From assembly GCA_946807835.1 (NCBI GenBank), contig OX327697.1:12879501-12943500 (forward strand): a stretch of DNA of 64,000 nucleotides, written 5' to 3'. The position numbers and the translations under genes are program-made. Numbering within the stretch: the stretch's first letter is position 1; each line of letters begins with the position of its first letter. The notes beneath the pieces were generated by a model. It did not search any database. It was given only the letters and a program-made list of their open reading frames with translations, and was not told the DNA's origin. This document shows positions 9,322-20,731 of the stretch, one piece after another. The stretch is from Ailanthus altissimus. Lineage: Eukaryota; Streptophyta; Magnoliopsida; Sapindales; Simaroubaceae.

Positions 9322-12051
9322 TGACAGAACCCGACGCGAGACCCTCTACTATAAATCCCAGCGGTCCTGCTGGGCACCCCGACGAAAGCTCCTCAGAACC
9401 TAATTGGGTAAGTTGAGAAATTCTGCGAGGCGAACCCCTTTTTAGTTCTTACTACTACTGAGAAAGTCTTGTAATATACATGAAAATGACATCTTAATTT
9501 TTAAAAAAAACGGACAGAGTTTTTCCTGTTTTTCAAAAAATCCATATAAAACCTGAAAAGAAGTTTAACTTCTATTTCAAACACTTTTCGATACTACCAA
9601 TTCGGACCTCCGGTCCTTTCCAAATCAAATCCAATACAACTCAATAGTTTCATTTAAATCACAAAATGAGCATACTCATAAAAAGGCAAAAACGATCATC
9701 ATAATATCGAAATCTCTTCTGGTTAGTTCAAAGCATACACACAAATATACATGCCTACAACTACTATGCAGAAAGCAAAGGGTGTTATTTAACACATTTA
9801 CATATACAAAAATGATCTTCGAATTTGGCCCACTACTCAGCAATAGGAGAATCAGCAGCTTGCGTACCGAGACCTGCACCTGGGAAGGGGGTTTAGAAAA
9901 TATAAAACACAAAACAAGTGAGCTAAATGAGTTCAGTGAGTGCAATTATGTTTTCAAATAAAATAACATTATGCATAGATAGTAAATTCTAAGTACATGC
10001 ATAAATCGTGCTCCTAAAACCGATGTAAAGCTATAAAACAGTTTCTAATATCATGTGCTGATGAAATCTTGTCGAGCGGATTTTATCTACATCTTTGGAA
10101 AACAATATCCAAAATCTATGTTACACAATAACTACCATATGCATATAAATGCATAAAATGCTATCGGTAGATCAAAAACTAGTAAAATCCTCGCTCGGCC
10201 ATTTTCTTTCTAAACTGTACCAATGGTAACCCTAAAGCTCTATACTCACGTGGCACCTCAACTAGCAGCACCCACAGTGACATCTCAAGACATCTCACTG
10301 GCTATGCAGCAGAATCTTACATCACATTCATATAGAGAGACAATACCCTGTACACATAGGGCGACTCACATGACTCGACATCCTGACTTCCCAGAGTTAG
10401 TGACATACCCCCAAGACCTGCCCATGTGCACGGGATATACCGGTCGGGTCTAATACAATCACCATCACTATAATCTAAGGGTACCAATGGCCTTTAAAAC
10501 AATTGCATAAATTTTAAAACTATTTCTTAAACGGAACGTGTAAATGCATATCTATGGATACATATCAAGATCATAATCATGTTTATGCATTGAAAACTCA
10601 TAAAACATACATTTCCATTATGTTGAAACATAATAAACGAAAGATAACAGAATAGGCAGATTTTCACTCACAACCGCTCAATTTCGCTCCTAATTTCTGC
10701 TCCCGTTACCACTCTCGGTTATCTTCACCTATGCGCCACAAATGACATTTAGAACTAAATCGAATGCTAGAATCTCTTTTAACTACTAAATGCCCTAATC
10801 GACATACAAAGCCCGGATGCATACTACTTCCCGATTTTTATTTACGGAGTCATTTAATCTAATCTAACTCACCGTCCGGCGCCCTAAAAATTATTGAACG
10901 CCTTATAACTTGGTTGGACATAATTGCCCTTCACCTTTCCAAAATGGACAATTATGTCCCATTTTCTTCATTTTTGGTTTTTCCATCAACTATATACATT
11001 CAATTTACAATATACACCATTTACACACAACAACTCAATCAAAACACCACTCAATCCCTAACTTCCCTAAAGTGGCAGAATTTCACCCTAGGTTCCAACA
11101 CATTCCTTTTCTCAATTTCTTGTTCCAATTACAACAAAATTTAGCCAATTTCATTCTAAAGCCCTAATTACAACCAATTGAAATCTCTACATCAAAATCA
11201 CCAAAACCATAATTCTTACCTTGCCAATTTCTTCAAATTGATGACTCCTTCAAGCTCCACACTAGAATTCAACTCAATCTAAGCCAAGAACACTCACAAG
11301 AATATCAATTGAAGCATTCTTGAAAGCTCACTATCAAACTCATAAAACAATGCTTTTCTTACCTCTTTTTCTTGAATTTTCACTAATTAAGGCTGCAATT
11401 GAGCTTAGGGATTCATATGTAACCTTATTTTGGCTTGATTACACATGAAAAATCATAAAAAAAATACTGAAATTTCATTGTAGCAGCACCTTCAACCTTT
11501 GCACGAATTTGCTCTCTTTTGTTTGCTCTAAGTGTTGGCTTTTGATCTCTTGAAAATTTTGCAAACTTCCAACATATATATAGTGCTCCCTCAATTGATC
11601 ATTTTGCCCTTCAACTTACTCAAAACTTCTAATTTGCCATTAGTTCAAATGGAAGGATTTAATTGGTTCCTTTGTAACTATCTAGTTAGAATAGTCAAAG
11701 GAACTAACCCCAACTTGGCAATCCATGAGATTGCTTCTAATTGGTCCATTCCTTAATATATGGATTGTATTTCTCAACAAAGGCTTGTTCCATACATAAC
11801 CCTTAAATGGAAATTCATGTAGTAAATTAGAATTTCCTTTTCCAAGCCAATAGAGAAAAATTCTAAAAATATTCTAGGGTCGTCTAACGCTCCGATCGCA
11901 TGTGAAATTACTAAATTGGGTTTAATATCTCTCGCGTGCACCATAACAAAAATATGTCTAATAGGGTTAAAATCGGGTAACCCTACGGTGCCTTCATTAC
12001 TCTATACCAAAATCTAGGCGCCAATACTACTAATAAGGATTGGATATTACA
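9322..12051 (-). mobile_element. Solo LTR (probably Gypsy) with perfect 5-bp target duplication
   Basis: The segment is flanked by GGAAT at 9317-9321 and GGAAT at 12052-12056. It has TG...CA termini (TGACAGAACCC on the left, GGATATTACA on the right), so it is a 2730-bp solo LTR left by LTR-LTR recombination. Orientation is inferred: the minus strand starts TGTAATATCC, resembling plant chromovirus-type LTRs, but the plus reading cannot be excluded. Its short reading frames match no family and I treat them as spurious. The duplication joins cleanly into the Copia leader on both sides. Confidence 0.88.
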
Positions 12052-13550
12052 GGAATGGTTGGTGTGATTTAGATTATACCGATTAAACATGAGATGAGGT
12101 AAATATATGCAAACGTATTGCCTAATATTGCTAAAATGTAAGGGTAGTATTAGTAACATATATGATCATTGACAAGTTAATCTGGAATACACTTACCCAA
12201 TATTGCTAAAGCGTGAGGATAAAGTGTATTTTGGATCAGTAGTAAGAGTTGCATGAGATGTAATTGACAAAAGTTGTCTATCTTTTAAGTTTTACAAAGG
12301 CCAAGATCACTAAAGTGTGCGGTTGGAGTAAAATACCAATGAGGTCCACTTTCTGCTATACAGTTTAAAAAGTTTAAACTATCATTTTTCCTTTTAAGAG
12401 ATTTAGGGGACTATGTCAAGTAGTGGGATGGTATCTTTTGTTAAAAATATATAAATATTATACCCATAATTCAAAATGTTATTTATTAATGATTAGAAAT
12501 GTTCTACTGCACATCTCATATTTAATCTTATAGAAATAAGATGAGCATCTTATAGAGATAAGACCGATATGAGCAATCTATTAATATACTAGATCAAGGC
12601 ACACTAACTATAAGGTACCGAAAAATATTTTAACTTTTCAATGAATCTGAGAATAGTTCTAAATTCATAAAAACTTGGATATATTATTAATCAAGATATG
12701 ATTATAGGTTTTTAAAGTAATAATATATCTTTGGAAGAGGTGACAATTTATCAAAAATAAATTAAAAATGATTTGAAAGCCAAATTATATATCCTAACCT
12801 CAATGTCTAATGATCTTCAGTACGAGCTTGTGCGCATGAGATGTGCAAGTAGTATTATACTTTGTTTAAAAAATTATTTGATATATCTAAACCATAGATA
12901 GAGAATAATTATAATGAAAATGTTTCCATTGTGGTAAGGTTTGAAATAGTAAATATTACTATTAAATAAACCTTACATTAGGAAAGATAGATCCTTTAGT
13001 TATCTACTTACCAATCATTGACATCTCATTAGAATATGATGCTAAGAAGTGCAAGCGTATGAGATACCGCCTGTCGTTCTCATATCTGTAAAGCGTTGCA
13101 TGATTAAAGGAATGATAGGAAGGTATGAAAAGAGAAGTATAGGTTTGCACAGGAAATAGAGATTTTCTATACGTGGTAACTGTTGAGATTTTTAAGTCAC
13201 TTCTCTATTCTGGCATAAGCATAACGTTGTATAATTACTATTTTTTGCCAAACACTATTAGGAAAATCATATCACTCCCTGTGGGATAAAATTCAAAAAC
13301 TTTGAATAATAAAGAATAGTGGGACATAAGATTAGGTCATAAGATTATCTCGTCTGGTTAAGGATGGTCAAACACTTGATTTTGTAGGACTGATTTTAAA
13401 ACATATTGTGTCTATTTTAATTTAGCAATAAGATAGTATAAAAAAAATACACCAATCGTGAATTTTTCACATATGTTTCTGTTAACACTAGCAAACCTTC
13501 TACGTTGTATCTCCCACCAATGGACTACTCGTGTGGGCGAATTGATAAAT
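12052..13550 (+). pseudogene. Copia gag through GAG-pre-integrase start, decayed
   Basis: After the solo LTR the old Copia element resumes. From about 12740 to 12880 the plus strand encodes a recognisable gag core (a KNDLKAKLYILTSMSND-like stretch, the counterpart of the usual ARCYILASMSN motif) with stops and slips. Near 13480-13550 a decayed copy of the 'SVNTSK ... WHxRLGH ... DKL' part of the GAG-pre-integrase domain is visible. The 13551 insert interrupts it exactly there. The region between is too degraded to assign in detail. No intact frame exceeds about 60 codons. Confidence 0.65.
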
Positions 13551-14999
13551 TGTAGAAAATCTAAATTTTGTGCTCCTAAATTTTTCTCTTTAGAAAAATT
13601 TTAGCCTAAAATAAGTACTGAAGAAGAATACGTAAAAGTAGTTCTAAACCCCTTTTTATAATACTAGAATCCTTATTTTATCTAAACTCCTAAATAGGAT
13701 TAGGATAAAATAATATCTTTATATTATTTTAATTTAGATAATCAAAAGGATAAATATAATATCTAATATTATCTTTAATTAAATAACTTAGATAATTCAT
13801 AATTATTTAATTTAAATAAATAATTTAATTCTATAACTATTATGGATTGGGCCAATAATTGATTGAGCCCAACAATTTTAATCAAATTAAATATGAACTA
13901 ATTAATTAATTAGTTAATAAGTTTAATCAAATTAAATTTGGGCCAATTAATATTTTAGATCATACAATTAATTCAATAGTCCATTTTAGTGTTTCTGTAG
14001 CCAGTATGGGAACCTAATAGACCTACAAAATTAAGCTCTAATAAATTAAATCATTTAATTAAACTCTTTAATCAATATGATTTTATTTATTAACTTTATA
14101 TTACTCCACTAAAAATATAAAATTGAACTCTTAATTTTGCAGATAAATTATAAAACAGAAAATTGTCTTCATCTATTTAATAATTATTTCATATAAATCA
14201 ATCCTCCACAAATGTTCATAATTAGAGCTAGGTTGAGAGTCCATTAACCTCTCTAATTATATTTTTATTCTTGATCCTCTTTTAAACATTTAATTTGTGA
14301 AATTCACAAATTCATTTTTTTTAACTCTTAAAAGAAAACTAAGCACTCATTATGTTCAAGACTAGAATTAATTATCAAAGGAATAACTTATCTAACTTTC
14401 TTTTAGAATGAATGGAGATTATATCTGTGAGAAATGTTCACAGGCATTTATTTTGTTACATTTATAAAATACTTAGTAATTGACTGAAAATCTTTTACAA
14501 TTTTTTCTTATAAATATAACTCAATGAATAAGAGTTTATTAATCACTCAGAATTATGATTAATCCATATACGATTATATTGTGATAAAATAAATTCTCTT
14601 TACTAAGGAGATTGATAGAGAATTAATTTTATTGTAGTCTAGTCCTATATAATCAACATTATACAAAGTGCCTTTATTTTCTATGTCAACACATATAATA
14701 ATTCAAATAAACCACTGTATACAATATACAAATGGATCACACTTATAGTCTATCAAAATGAAATTTTTATCTTTATTTAAACTAAGGACAAGTTTAGATT
14801 ATTACGCTTAAACTTAATCCTCTCATATATAACTATTATATACTAAGTTTAAAGTTACATATAATAATCAAGAAATTTCATGATATTTGAATAAAAACAA
14901 TCATAATTGAAAATATAATATTGAATGAATAATCTCTATTAATTATTTTCAGCAGTATCTAAATACAAATAATTATACTTTTAGGACACACTTCCAACA
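13551..14999. mobile_element. LTR-like insert in the Copia GAG-pre-integrase region
   Basis: A 1449-bp AT-rich, gene-free segment begins TGTAGAAAATC and ends CACTTCCAACA, imperfect mutual inverted termini of the TGTTGGAA/TTCCAACA type. On its left the host Copia breaks off after a DKL-like motif; on its right (15001 on) the same domain resumes. The flanking five bases (taaat / aattt) do not match cleanly, so this is either an old solo LTR with mutated duplications or an insert with slightly different ends. Confidence 0.6.
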
Positions 15000-16935
15000 A
15001 ATTTGACTATTGAATCTTGGCTAGTTTATAAATCTTGGATTTAAGGAAAAATGACCAAATACTTATGTAGGTATTAGATACTGGCTCATTGATTTATTAG
15101 AACTAACATATAGTTATGTATATGGTCCAATGAATCATACTAAGTGGATTTCAATACTTCATTATTTTTATCGTAATTTATCATGATATGGACATGTATT
15201 TCTATGAAATGCAAGTCAAAAACCTTTAAAAAGTTTAAGAAATTTTGACGTGAAGTAGAGAAACAAATCGACATATACATTAAATGCCTTTAATCAGATC
15301 AAAGTGGAGAGAGTACATGAGTAGTGAATTCTTAAATTATTTAAAGCAAAATCGAATTCTTGCTTAGTATAGTCCTCTAGCTACTTCACAATACAATGGT
15401 GTTTCGGGGAGGAGGAATCGAACTCTATTAGATATGATTTGATCGATGATGAGCTTCACTGATTTCTCGAAATATCTGTGGGGATATGCTTTAGAAACTG
15501 CTACTTTTATATTGAATAGAGTTCCATCCAAAGCAGTTTCTTTAACTCCTTATCAGATATAGACATGAAAGAATCAAGTCTTAAATATTTTAAGATTTGG
15601 GGCTATCCTACTTATATAAAAGTTACACAACATGATAAATTTACATTGAAAGGGTACAAGTATCGTTTCATTGGGTATCCCAAGAATTTTATTTGATACC
15701 AATTCTATGATCTAAAGGAATGAAACGCGTTCATTCCTCGTTATGCCATATTCCTAGAAAGATAATTTCTCATGAGTTGTAGGGATTGTACGAGGATTAA
15801 AATTAGTGAAGTTAATCCAAGAATTATGAACCGACGATGAAACTTTAAGCTCAATCAAGTGAAATACCTTTACACATTCTCTCCATAGGTCGGAAAGGAT
15901 ATCGAAGGTCACCAATTAGATATGCTTGATACTTAAAGGTGCCCTTGGTATTTTTTAGTTGAAGAAAATGATTCTTTAACTATAGAGAGTCGATGTTAGA
16001 CATCGATTCGAGAATATGACAAGATGTCATAAAATTCGAAATTAACTTTACGTATCACAATTAAATCTAGGACTTGGTTGTGCTTCCTATAAATATTGTT
16101 CCTATTTATTGTAAATTAGTTTACGTAGTGGAAGCGTGGGCCTGATATGAAGGTAGAGACTTTCCAAGTCTGATTGGTGATAAAAAGTTATACTCAAAGA
16201 TCCGAGATCGGTTATGAGGAAATCTTTTTCACTAATAATGATACTTAGGTCAATTCGAATTTTATTGGCAATTGCTACACACTATGACTTTGAGATTTGG
16301 CAGATAGATGTAAAGACGACGTTCCTCAATTGATATCTCGAGGAAGAGATATACATAAAATATACCTGAAGATTTTGCATCTAACTTGACATCCAATCTT
16401 GTATGCAAACTGAAGAAGTCCATTTATGAATTTAGGCAGTTTTTCTAAAACTGGAATCTTCATTTCAATAAGAAAATCAGAGAGTTATTTCATTAAGAAC
16501 GAAAAACAAGTGTGTGTGTGTGTGTGTTTAGAAAGGTCAGTAGGAGCATAATTATCTTTTTAATTTTTTACGTAAAACATATATTCAATGTCAAAAATAA
16601 CGTTCGCATGTTGTAAGTTAGTCAATTAAGAGTTATCTTAGTAAGAACTTCTCTATAAAAGATATGTGAGACGCTTCATAGAGATAGAAGACTAATACAA
16701 CTCTCTAATCTTCATATTTCTAGGAGAAAGTTTTCTTGGCAAAAAGATGAAATGGTTAGAATGTCTAACGTTCTATATGCATCAGCTAGAGGTAGCTTAA
16801 TACATAAATTTATCACAGAGCTTGGAATAGTTCTAAGTTCAATGGATCCTATCCCATTATTTTGCGATAGTAACGGAGCTAAAGAGCCAAGAACACACCA
16901 AAGATCTAAACATGTAGAGAGGAAATACCACATTT
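15000..16935 (+). pseudogene. Copia pol remnant: integrase, reverse transcriptase, RNase H
   Basis: Plus-strand homology can be followed through stops and frameshifts. The integrase core includes a YMSSEFLNYLKQN-like segment (about 15315) and a YNGVSGRRNRTLLDM segment (about 15390), the equivalent of the HNGVSERRNRTLLDM motif. A WGYALETATFILNRVPSKA block follows (15480). RT remnants with DFEIWQMDVKTTFLN (about 16280-16330) and a YLEEEIYMK counterpart come next. The RNase H end has FITELGIV...DPIPLFCDSNGA and HQRSKHVERKYH (16800-16935). No 3' LTR follows; the sequence passes straight into an AT minisatellite. A TG dinucleotide run interrupts the RT at 16510-16527. Confidence 0.82.
16510..16527. 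repeat. (TG)n microsatellite
   Basis: Nine GT repeats are embedded in the dead Copia RT, a simple-sequence expansion. Confidence 0.95.
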
Positions 16936-16936
16936 A

Positions 16937-18140
16937 ATGTAATTGAAATTGAAATTATCAAATTTTATAAAATTGAAATTAGAATTACAATTGATTAAAT
17001 TTGGAATCGAAATTGTAAAATTTAATGTGATTGGAATTTTTAAATTTAATAAAATTATAATTAGAATTATAAAATTTAAGAAAATTATAATTAGAATTAT
17101 TATATTTAACGTAACTGAAATTGAAATTGAAATTAAAATTATAATATTTAATGTAATTGAAATTTGAATATACATCGGGATTATAAAATTTAATGTAATT
17201 GTTATTGAAATTATAAAATTTAATAGAATTGGAATTATAAAATTTAATGTAAATAAAATTGGAATTGTAAAAATTTAATAGAATTGTAATTATAATAATA
17301 AAATTTAATATAATTAGAATTATAACATTTAATGCAATTGGAATTGGATTTACAAAATTTAATAAAATTAGAGGTAAAATTATAATATTTAATGTAATTA
17401 AAATTAGAATTGAAATCGGAATTATGAAATTTAATGTAAATGGAATTGAAATTATAAAATTCAATAGAATTAGAATTAGAATTAGAATCGAAATTGTAAA
17501 ATGTAATGTAATTGGAATTAGAATTGTCAAAATGTAATAGAATTCTTTAGAATTATAAAATTTACTAGAATTAGAATTGAAATTATAATGTTTAATATAA
17601 TTGGAAGTTGAATTATAAAATTTAATAAAATTAGAATTAAAATTATAATATTTAATATAATTGAAATTAGAATTAGATTCAAAATTTTGAAATTTAAAAT
17701 AATTGAAATTAGAATTAGAATCAAAATTTTGAAATTTAATATAATTTGAATTGGAATTATAAAATTTAATAATATAATTTGAATTGGAATTATAAAATTT
17801 AATAATATATTTTGAATTGGAATTATAAAATTTAATAATATAATTAGAATTAGAGTTATAAAATTTAATGTAATTAGAATTATAATTATAAAATTTAATA
17901 AAATTAGAATTGAAATAGAAATTATAAAATTTAATAAAATTAAAATTAGAATTAAAATATTTAACTAATTTAGAATTGAAATTATAACATTTAGTCATTT
18001 ACTGTCATGAATTAAAATTATAAAATTCAATTTAAATTAAATTGGAATTAGAAATTTCAAATTATAAAATTTAATCAAATTAGAATTGAAATTATAAAAT
18101 TTAATATAATTAGATTTAAAATTGAGATTATAAAAATTCA
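16937..18140. repeat. 1.2 kb AT minisatellite based on GAATTATAAAATTTAAT
   Basis: The array is built almost wholly from the words 'aattgaaatt', 'agaattg', 'ataaaatttaat' and 'gtaatt', arranged as irregular units of roughly 20-35 bp. A or T makes up the vast majority of bases. Because AATTGAAATT-type words lack stop triplets on one strand, a 337-codon minus-strand frame of Asn, Tyr, Phe, Ile and Ser arises; I regard it as an artefact of the repeat. The array starts two bases after the Copia RNase H frame ends. Confidence 0.92.
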
Positions 18141-18660
18141 ATCTAAATTGAAGTTCACTTAATTCAATTCAATTATTATTAGAGAGATAATTAAAAAATT
18201 AAAAAATAAATTTAATTATTTAATTAATCTAATTAACTCAATAAAATAAATTCATATATTTTTTCAAATTAAAATTATATTCAATAGTCGTCAGTACAAG
18301 AAATGGTGGCCATGCACAACCCTTTGCATGATTGTGCGAAATCATCACATTCTACACAATAGTCATCGTAAAGGTCATATGCCGCATACTGATTGGATCT
18401 AGGTATTAAACCGGCAGCAGAAAAGAGAAAGAGAGGGAAAGGATGGCAGGGAAGAAAGAAAAAGAGTATATTTTGGATTTGAAAGGTATTATTATATTTA
18501 GCCACATATATTTTATATATCTATATTTAATCTTTCTTTGTTTTTTAGAAAATATTTTATTTCATATCATTAATATCATCAAGATATTACATCAAATACC
18601 TTCGATACACAGATCAAAGGAATAACAGGATAAAATAAATACATTTCGAGATCACCTGAA
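18141..18660. other. AT-rich spacer with a small unassigned Cys-containing frame
   Basis: Most of this is AT-rich. A minus-strand frame ends at 18281 in a stretch rich in Tyr, Asp and Cys (YDDYCVECDDFAQSCKG). On the other strand a purine-rich tract precedes an ATG at 18443. I do not recognise either one and see no convincing gene structure. Confidence 0.3.
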
Positions 18661-18665
18661 TCAAG

Positions 18666-18875
18666 ACTCTTGTAAAGAAGAGTAATAACTATACCCAAAC
18701 TGGGTAAAAACAGATATAGACCTTTTAAAAGAAAGGAAAACAAACCTTTTGAAAAGAAAGGGATAACAGACTTCCTATTTAGATAGGAGGAAGATAAAGA
18801 CCTCCTAATCATATAGGAAGGAGATAAGACCTCCTATTCACATAGGAGGGAGATCCAAATCCCTTAAATAAGGGA
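18666..18875 (+). repeat. Array of eight consecutive short hairpins
   Basis: Eight dyads follow one another, separated by A-rich linkers. They are ACTCTT/AAGAGT (18666-18683), TACCCA-AAC-TGGGTA (18692-18706), CCTTT/AAAGG (18721-18736) and CCTTT/AAAGG (18745-18761). The rest are TCCTAT/ATAGGA (18773-18788), a TCCTA/TAGGA unit (18801-18821), CCTCCTAT/ATAGGAGG (18831-18849) and TCCCTTA-AA-TAAGGGA (18860-18875). Units 5-7 share a period of about 29-30 bp ('gacctcctaat...ggagataa'), so part of the array is tandem duplication. Arm sequences differ between units while pairing is kept. It may belong to an LTR or leader of an unidentified retroelement. Confidence 0.7.
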
Positions 18876-19179
18876 GAAATTATTATTACATAAAAATAAA
18901 ACTAGCTTAACTAGAGGGAAGATTTTGAACGCTCGAACAAAAACTTCGCTCGGAGGTAAGTAGCAACAGGTTCTACGTTAAGAGGAAGTTAGATTAGGTA
19001 ACAGTGTCGGTATTATTGACAAGGCCACAACGACAAAATACACCACCAAATAACTATCATCCGCCTAATACAACCAAACCCTATATAGCACCATCCCAAC
19101 CAAAACGACAATATTACAAGGCAAACACAATAAATATGTTTAGTATCCTGTAAATAGCTCAATAGTTAACCACAATCCT

Positions 19180-19960
19180 GATCGTTGACGGGGCATTTCC
19201 CGGACAGATCATAGATGGGGAAAGGGGGAACACTGAAATGGCGGTAGCCAGGTGCATACCCCGGCGGGGGTAAGCGGTTACAGGAGAGAAATTGGCAGTG
19301 CAAAGGGGGGGTAGCACCAGCCGAAGAATCTGTCATGGGCTAAGGGGGTTCACGGATGATCGTGAACGGTGGCGCATAATACGGAGCCTCGGTAACAAAT
19401 GGCTGGAGACGCTGAACACCGATGAAAAGGATGGGCGAGATCAAGAGACATAGCTTGTCACCGGAACCAGAAAAGAGCCCGTCGGAGAGATAAAGAGCAC
19501 CAGAGCACCGTCCGATCGCCAAGAAAGCCAACAAAGGTTGGCTTCCCATGAGCGAACGGGGAAAGCAAAGGTGTCCGGCGAGTAGTAGACACGCCGATGA
19601 AGTTGCATCGGTAAGGCATGTTGGTTGATGTAGGCTCGACTAGGTCCGTTGAGCCACCAACAGTAGGCACACACGACGTCAAGCAGCCAAGTCAGTTGAA
19701 CTCAACCTTGCAATAGGGTATCATGGCATTAAAGTCCCGATCAATCACCGGAACCAGATGGAGCCAAAATGGAGGTAAGGAGCTGGCAAAAAACAAAGAA
19801 AAAGGGAAAGGAAATAGGAAAGGGAAAGGCTAGAGCAAAAAGAGCTAAAGCTAGAGAATGAATGTGTCTACCGGAGAGGGGGCCTAGGCCCCTCTTCGAT
19901 GGGTGTTTGTTGGAGAGTCAACAGCTGCTGGCTTTTGGAGCTGAGAGAGTTTAGCACTAG
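19180..19960. other. GC-richer unassigned block, possibly the 5' region of a retroelement
   Basis: Base composition changes sharply: G-rich runs such as 'ggggaaagggggaacac' and 'ccccggcgggggtaagcgg' appear. On the minus strand, overlapping frames of 69-77 codons (between 19340 and 19682) lack recognisable domains. Its right end on the minus strand is a pyrimidine-rich leader around 'gggggcctaggcccc' (palindromic, about 19879-19893). The look is that of the 5' untranslated part of a LINE or LTR element on the minus strand, but I found no ORF to confirm this. Confidence 0.35.
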
Positions 19961-20197
19961 AGTTTTAGGTTATTATATATATTTATTCTTTTTATTAGTG
20001 CTGATTTACAACTAATTTACTATTAATTGTAATTCTGTTAATTCGATCGGCAACGGGTAACAAAATGAGTTTGCCGAATATTGTCAATACAAGTGAAATG
20101 ATGATATATGTCATAACAAACATGATGGGATAAAATAATTTTCTTTTTATTTATTTTAAATGTCCTAAAACTTAATTTTTGAACTAGGGCAAGTTGT

Positions 20198-20358
20198 AGC
20201 ATATTTATGTTACACTTTTTTTTTTACTTTCATTAAATATAAAATAGTACAAATTAATTTCCAATTGTTTACATAAAATAGCATATTTATGTTACACTTT
20301 TTTTTACTTTCAATAAATATAAAATAGTAAAAATTAATTTCCAATTGTTTACATAAAA
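20198..20358. repeat. Tandem duplication of about 80 bp upstream of UBP5
   Basis: The segment beginning 'agcatatttatgttacac' and ending 'ccaattgtttacataaaa' is present twice in direct, adjacent orientation: 20198-20279 and 20280-20358. The copies differ by a few substitutions and by T-run length. It lies about 370-530 bp upstream of the UBP5 start codon, in the presumed promoter region. Confidence 0.92.
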
Positions 20359-20359
20359 C

Positions 20360-20731
20360 CTGACAAAAATGTCCGATTTTTAAATAAAATAATCAATTTC
20401 TCTCAAACAAAACAAGAGCCAACTCAAAAGAGAAGCGTTGTCTACGAAGTTGCCTACAGTCATTCGATGGGTAATGTCACAGTCCCTTGGATAATAGATA
20501 ACAAATAATAAGGAAACTATCAACCATAATCGCTCGTCTTGTCCCCTAGCGAGGGTTTAGCAAAACCAGGGTTTCTGTTCGCTCTGACAATACCTGCATT
20601 TTTTTAAAAAAAAATTTTCTAACAAAATTTTTCATTTTTCTCCTTCCTCCTTCGTTTCGCTTTCAAGAAAATCAATTTAGAAACCTACGAAGTGTCGTTA
20701 ACTTGTCAGATCGGCTAAGAGAGGGAGAGGA
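20360..20731 (+). promoter_or_regulatory. Presumed UBP5 promoter and 5' UTR
   Basis: This gene-free interval leads to the UBP5 ATG. The part nearest the gene is pyrimidine-rich (about 20625-20665, 'ttctccttcctccttcg'), common in plant 5' UTRs. No clear TATA box at a usual distance could be fixed, so the transcription start is unknown. No upstream ATG was found in the last few tens of bases before the start. Confidence 0.45.

Noticed and set aside
10223..11167. Several plus-strand frames of 76-85 codons
   Set aside because: They lie inside the solo LTR at 9322-12051, overlap one another in different frames and match nothing.
16985..17998. A 337-codon minus-strand frame, the longest in the window
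   Set aside because: It lies wholly inside the AT minisatellite and encodes only Asn/Tyr/Phe/Ile/Ser repeats. The lack of stops follows from the repeat words.
18281..18505. Minus-strand 74-codon frame with a Cys-rich end
   Set aside because: The end (CVECDDFAQSCKG) is suggestive of a small secreted or metal-binding peptide. There is no conserved family pattern, no supporting exon structure, and the N-terminal half is low complexity.
19340..19682. Three overlapping minus-strand frames of 69-77 codons
   Set aside because: No domain or start context supports them. Frames are long here because the block is GC-richer.
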